From: a virus
Reading direction: 5' to 3' (one strand)
Virus record (IMG/VR): IMGVR_UViG_3300032092_002160
Location: 1 to 40,382 of that record
DNA: 40,382 nucleotides
Of the stretch, positions 39,920 to 40,382 are shown piece after piece (the stretch's first letter is position 1; each line of letters starts with the position of its first letter). Position numbers and translations under genes: made by a program. Below the pieces are notes generated by a model. That model was not told where the DNA came from. It did not search any database and saw only the letters and a list, made by a program, of their open reading frames with translations.

Positions 39920-40382
39920 AGAACGGAACGTCGTCCGAACTCGGTTTCGACTTCCTGCTTGCGGCGATGTTGTCCAACGCCTCACGCAGTTTGGTGTCGA
40001 GAGGATTGACCACGCCGTTGTAGGGCTTGGCCTCGAACTTCTCGATGTACCAGTCGAGCGAGTTGGCTGGCAGTTCGTACAGGGCCTTGCCCTTGTTCTT
40101 GCCGAAGTGCAGGACGAGTTTCATGTCCTCTCCAGCGGCGTCGGTAGGATACTCCTTGGCCTTGTACGCTTGCTCCATGGCCTTGGCCTCGGAGACCTTG
40201 GCGACGGGCTTGGCGACAGGCTGTGGTGAGTTAGTCACTACGCTACGCACGACTCGGTCGGCTTCCCCGTCGTCATCCGAGGTAGCCACGTTCGCACAGG
40301 AGGCGATGGCGTAACGCCTCAGGTACGAGAACAGGGAACCAGCGTCCTGACCCTTGATGCCATCAGCAACGGGGATGCAGAC
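39918..40382 (-). CDS. ERF-type single-strand annealing protein, C-terminal part
   Basis: The minus-strand frame is open from the right edge to TAA at 39918-39920; the N-terminus lies outside. The visible 154 residues start with VCIPVADGIKGQDAGSLFSY, then LRRYAIASCANVATSDDDGE. The 'Q-D-x-GS-x-x-(S/T)Y-x-RRYA ... (T/S)xDDDGE' signature is that of ERF/RAD52-like annealing proteins, used in phage recombination. A linker rich in Lys/Ala/Pro follows. Then comes LVLHFGKNKGKALYELPANS-LDWYIEKF, a FGK-x-KG motif as in the C-terminal domain of ExoX and related proteins. The final SSDDVPF resembles the acidic C-terminal tip of SSB (DDDIPF). The two additions are unusual for ERF and may let it bind DNA or recruit SSB partners. 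Confidence 0.85.
   Translation of the reverse strand, partial: VCIPVADGIKGQDAGSLFSYLRRYAIASCANVATSDDDGEADRVVRSVVTNSPQPVAKPVAKVSEAKAMEQAYKAKEYPTDAAGEDMKLVLHFGKNKGKALYELPANSLDWYIEKFEAKPYNGVVNPLDTKLREALDNIAASRKSKPSSDDVPF

Noticed and set aside
1-40382. tRNA genes, CRISPR arrays, insertion sequences, integrase
   Set aside because: No cloverleaf, regularly spaced repeat, transposase or integrase motif was recognised by eye; a tRNA scan would settle the first.

Overview
This window is a 40.4 kb piece of a tailed double-stranded DNA phage genome (or a prophage of one). It carries a complete head-and-packaging block, short-tail-type genes, a lysis block, and parts of a recombination module at both ends. 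Morphology is inferred to be podovirus-like: there is a tubular-tail adaptor and a nozzle-like protein, but no tape measure, sheath or tail-tube gene was recognised. The host is probably Gram-negative, because the lysis block includes a lipoprotein with C-terminal membrane helices. Base composition is roughly balanced. Almost no gene has a Shine-Dalgarno sequence, and starts are mostly stop/start overlaps or follow A/T-rich leaders such as AATTTATG. This suggests a host lineage with little Shine-Dalgarno use, but the phylum cannot be named from the sequence.

Layout. 1-337 (-): the start of an unrecognised gene running off the left edge. 378-1369 (+): a lysozyme/transglycosylase-like protein and a PD-(D/E)XK-like nuclease. 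1575-2195 (-): an HTH protein. 2230-4753 (+): a RusA-like resolvase followed by small, mostly basic proteins of unknown role. 4753-11602 (+): large terminase, small HTH protein, portal, small protein, scaffold and SU10-type major capsid protein. 11615-17173 (+): head-tail adaptor, collagen-like fibre, nozzle-like protein and several unrecognised structural genes. 17176-21453 (+): four probable virion or ejection proteins, two with N-terminal RGG boxes. 21450-38414 (+): one uninterrupted gene for a 5,654-residue protein, about 42% of the window. 38389-39811 (+): holin-like protein, a two-helix membrane protein, a tiny membrane protein and an overlapping lipoprotein. 39884-39919: a strong bidirectional terminator. 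39918-40382 (-): the C-terminal part of an ERF-type single-strand annealing protein.

How it fits together. RusA, the PD-(D/E)XK-like protein and ERF belong to DNA recombination. TerL, portal, scaffold and MCP build and fill the head, and the adaptor, nozzle and fibre genes make the tail. The giant protein lies between the probable internal virion proteins and the lysis cassette, where ejected proteins sit in many podoviruses. It has at least two zinc-metallopeptidase HExxH motifs, an EEIQSD module typical of phage 'polyvalent' proteins, and a recurring (N/K)LMVGG sequence that may mark module boundaries or cleavage sites. The giant protein and its LMVGG tags, with the RGG-box partners just upstream, are the most interesting part of the window.
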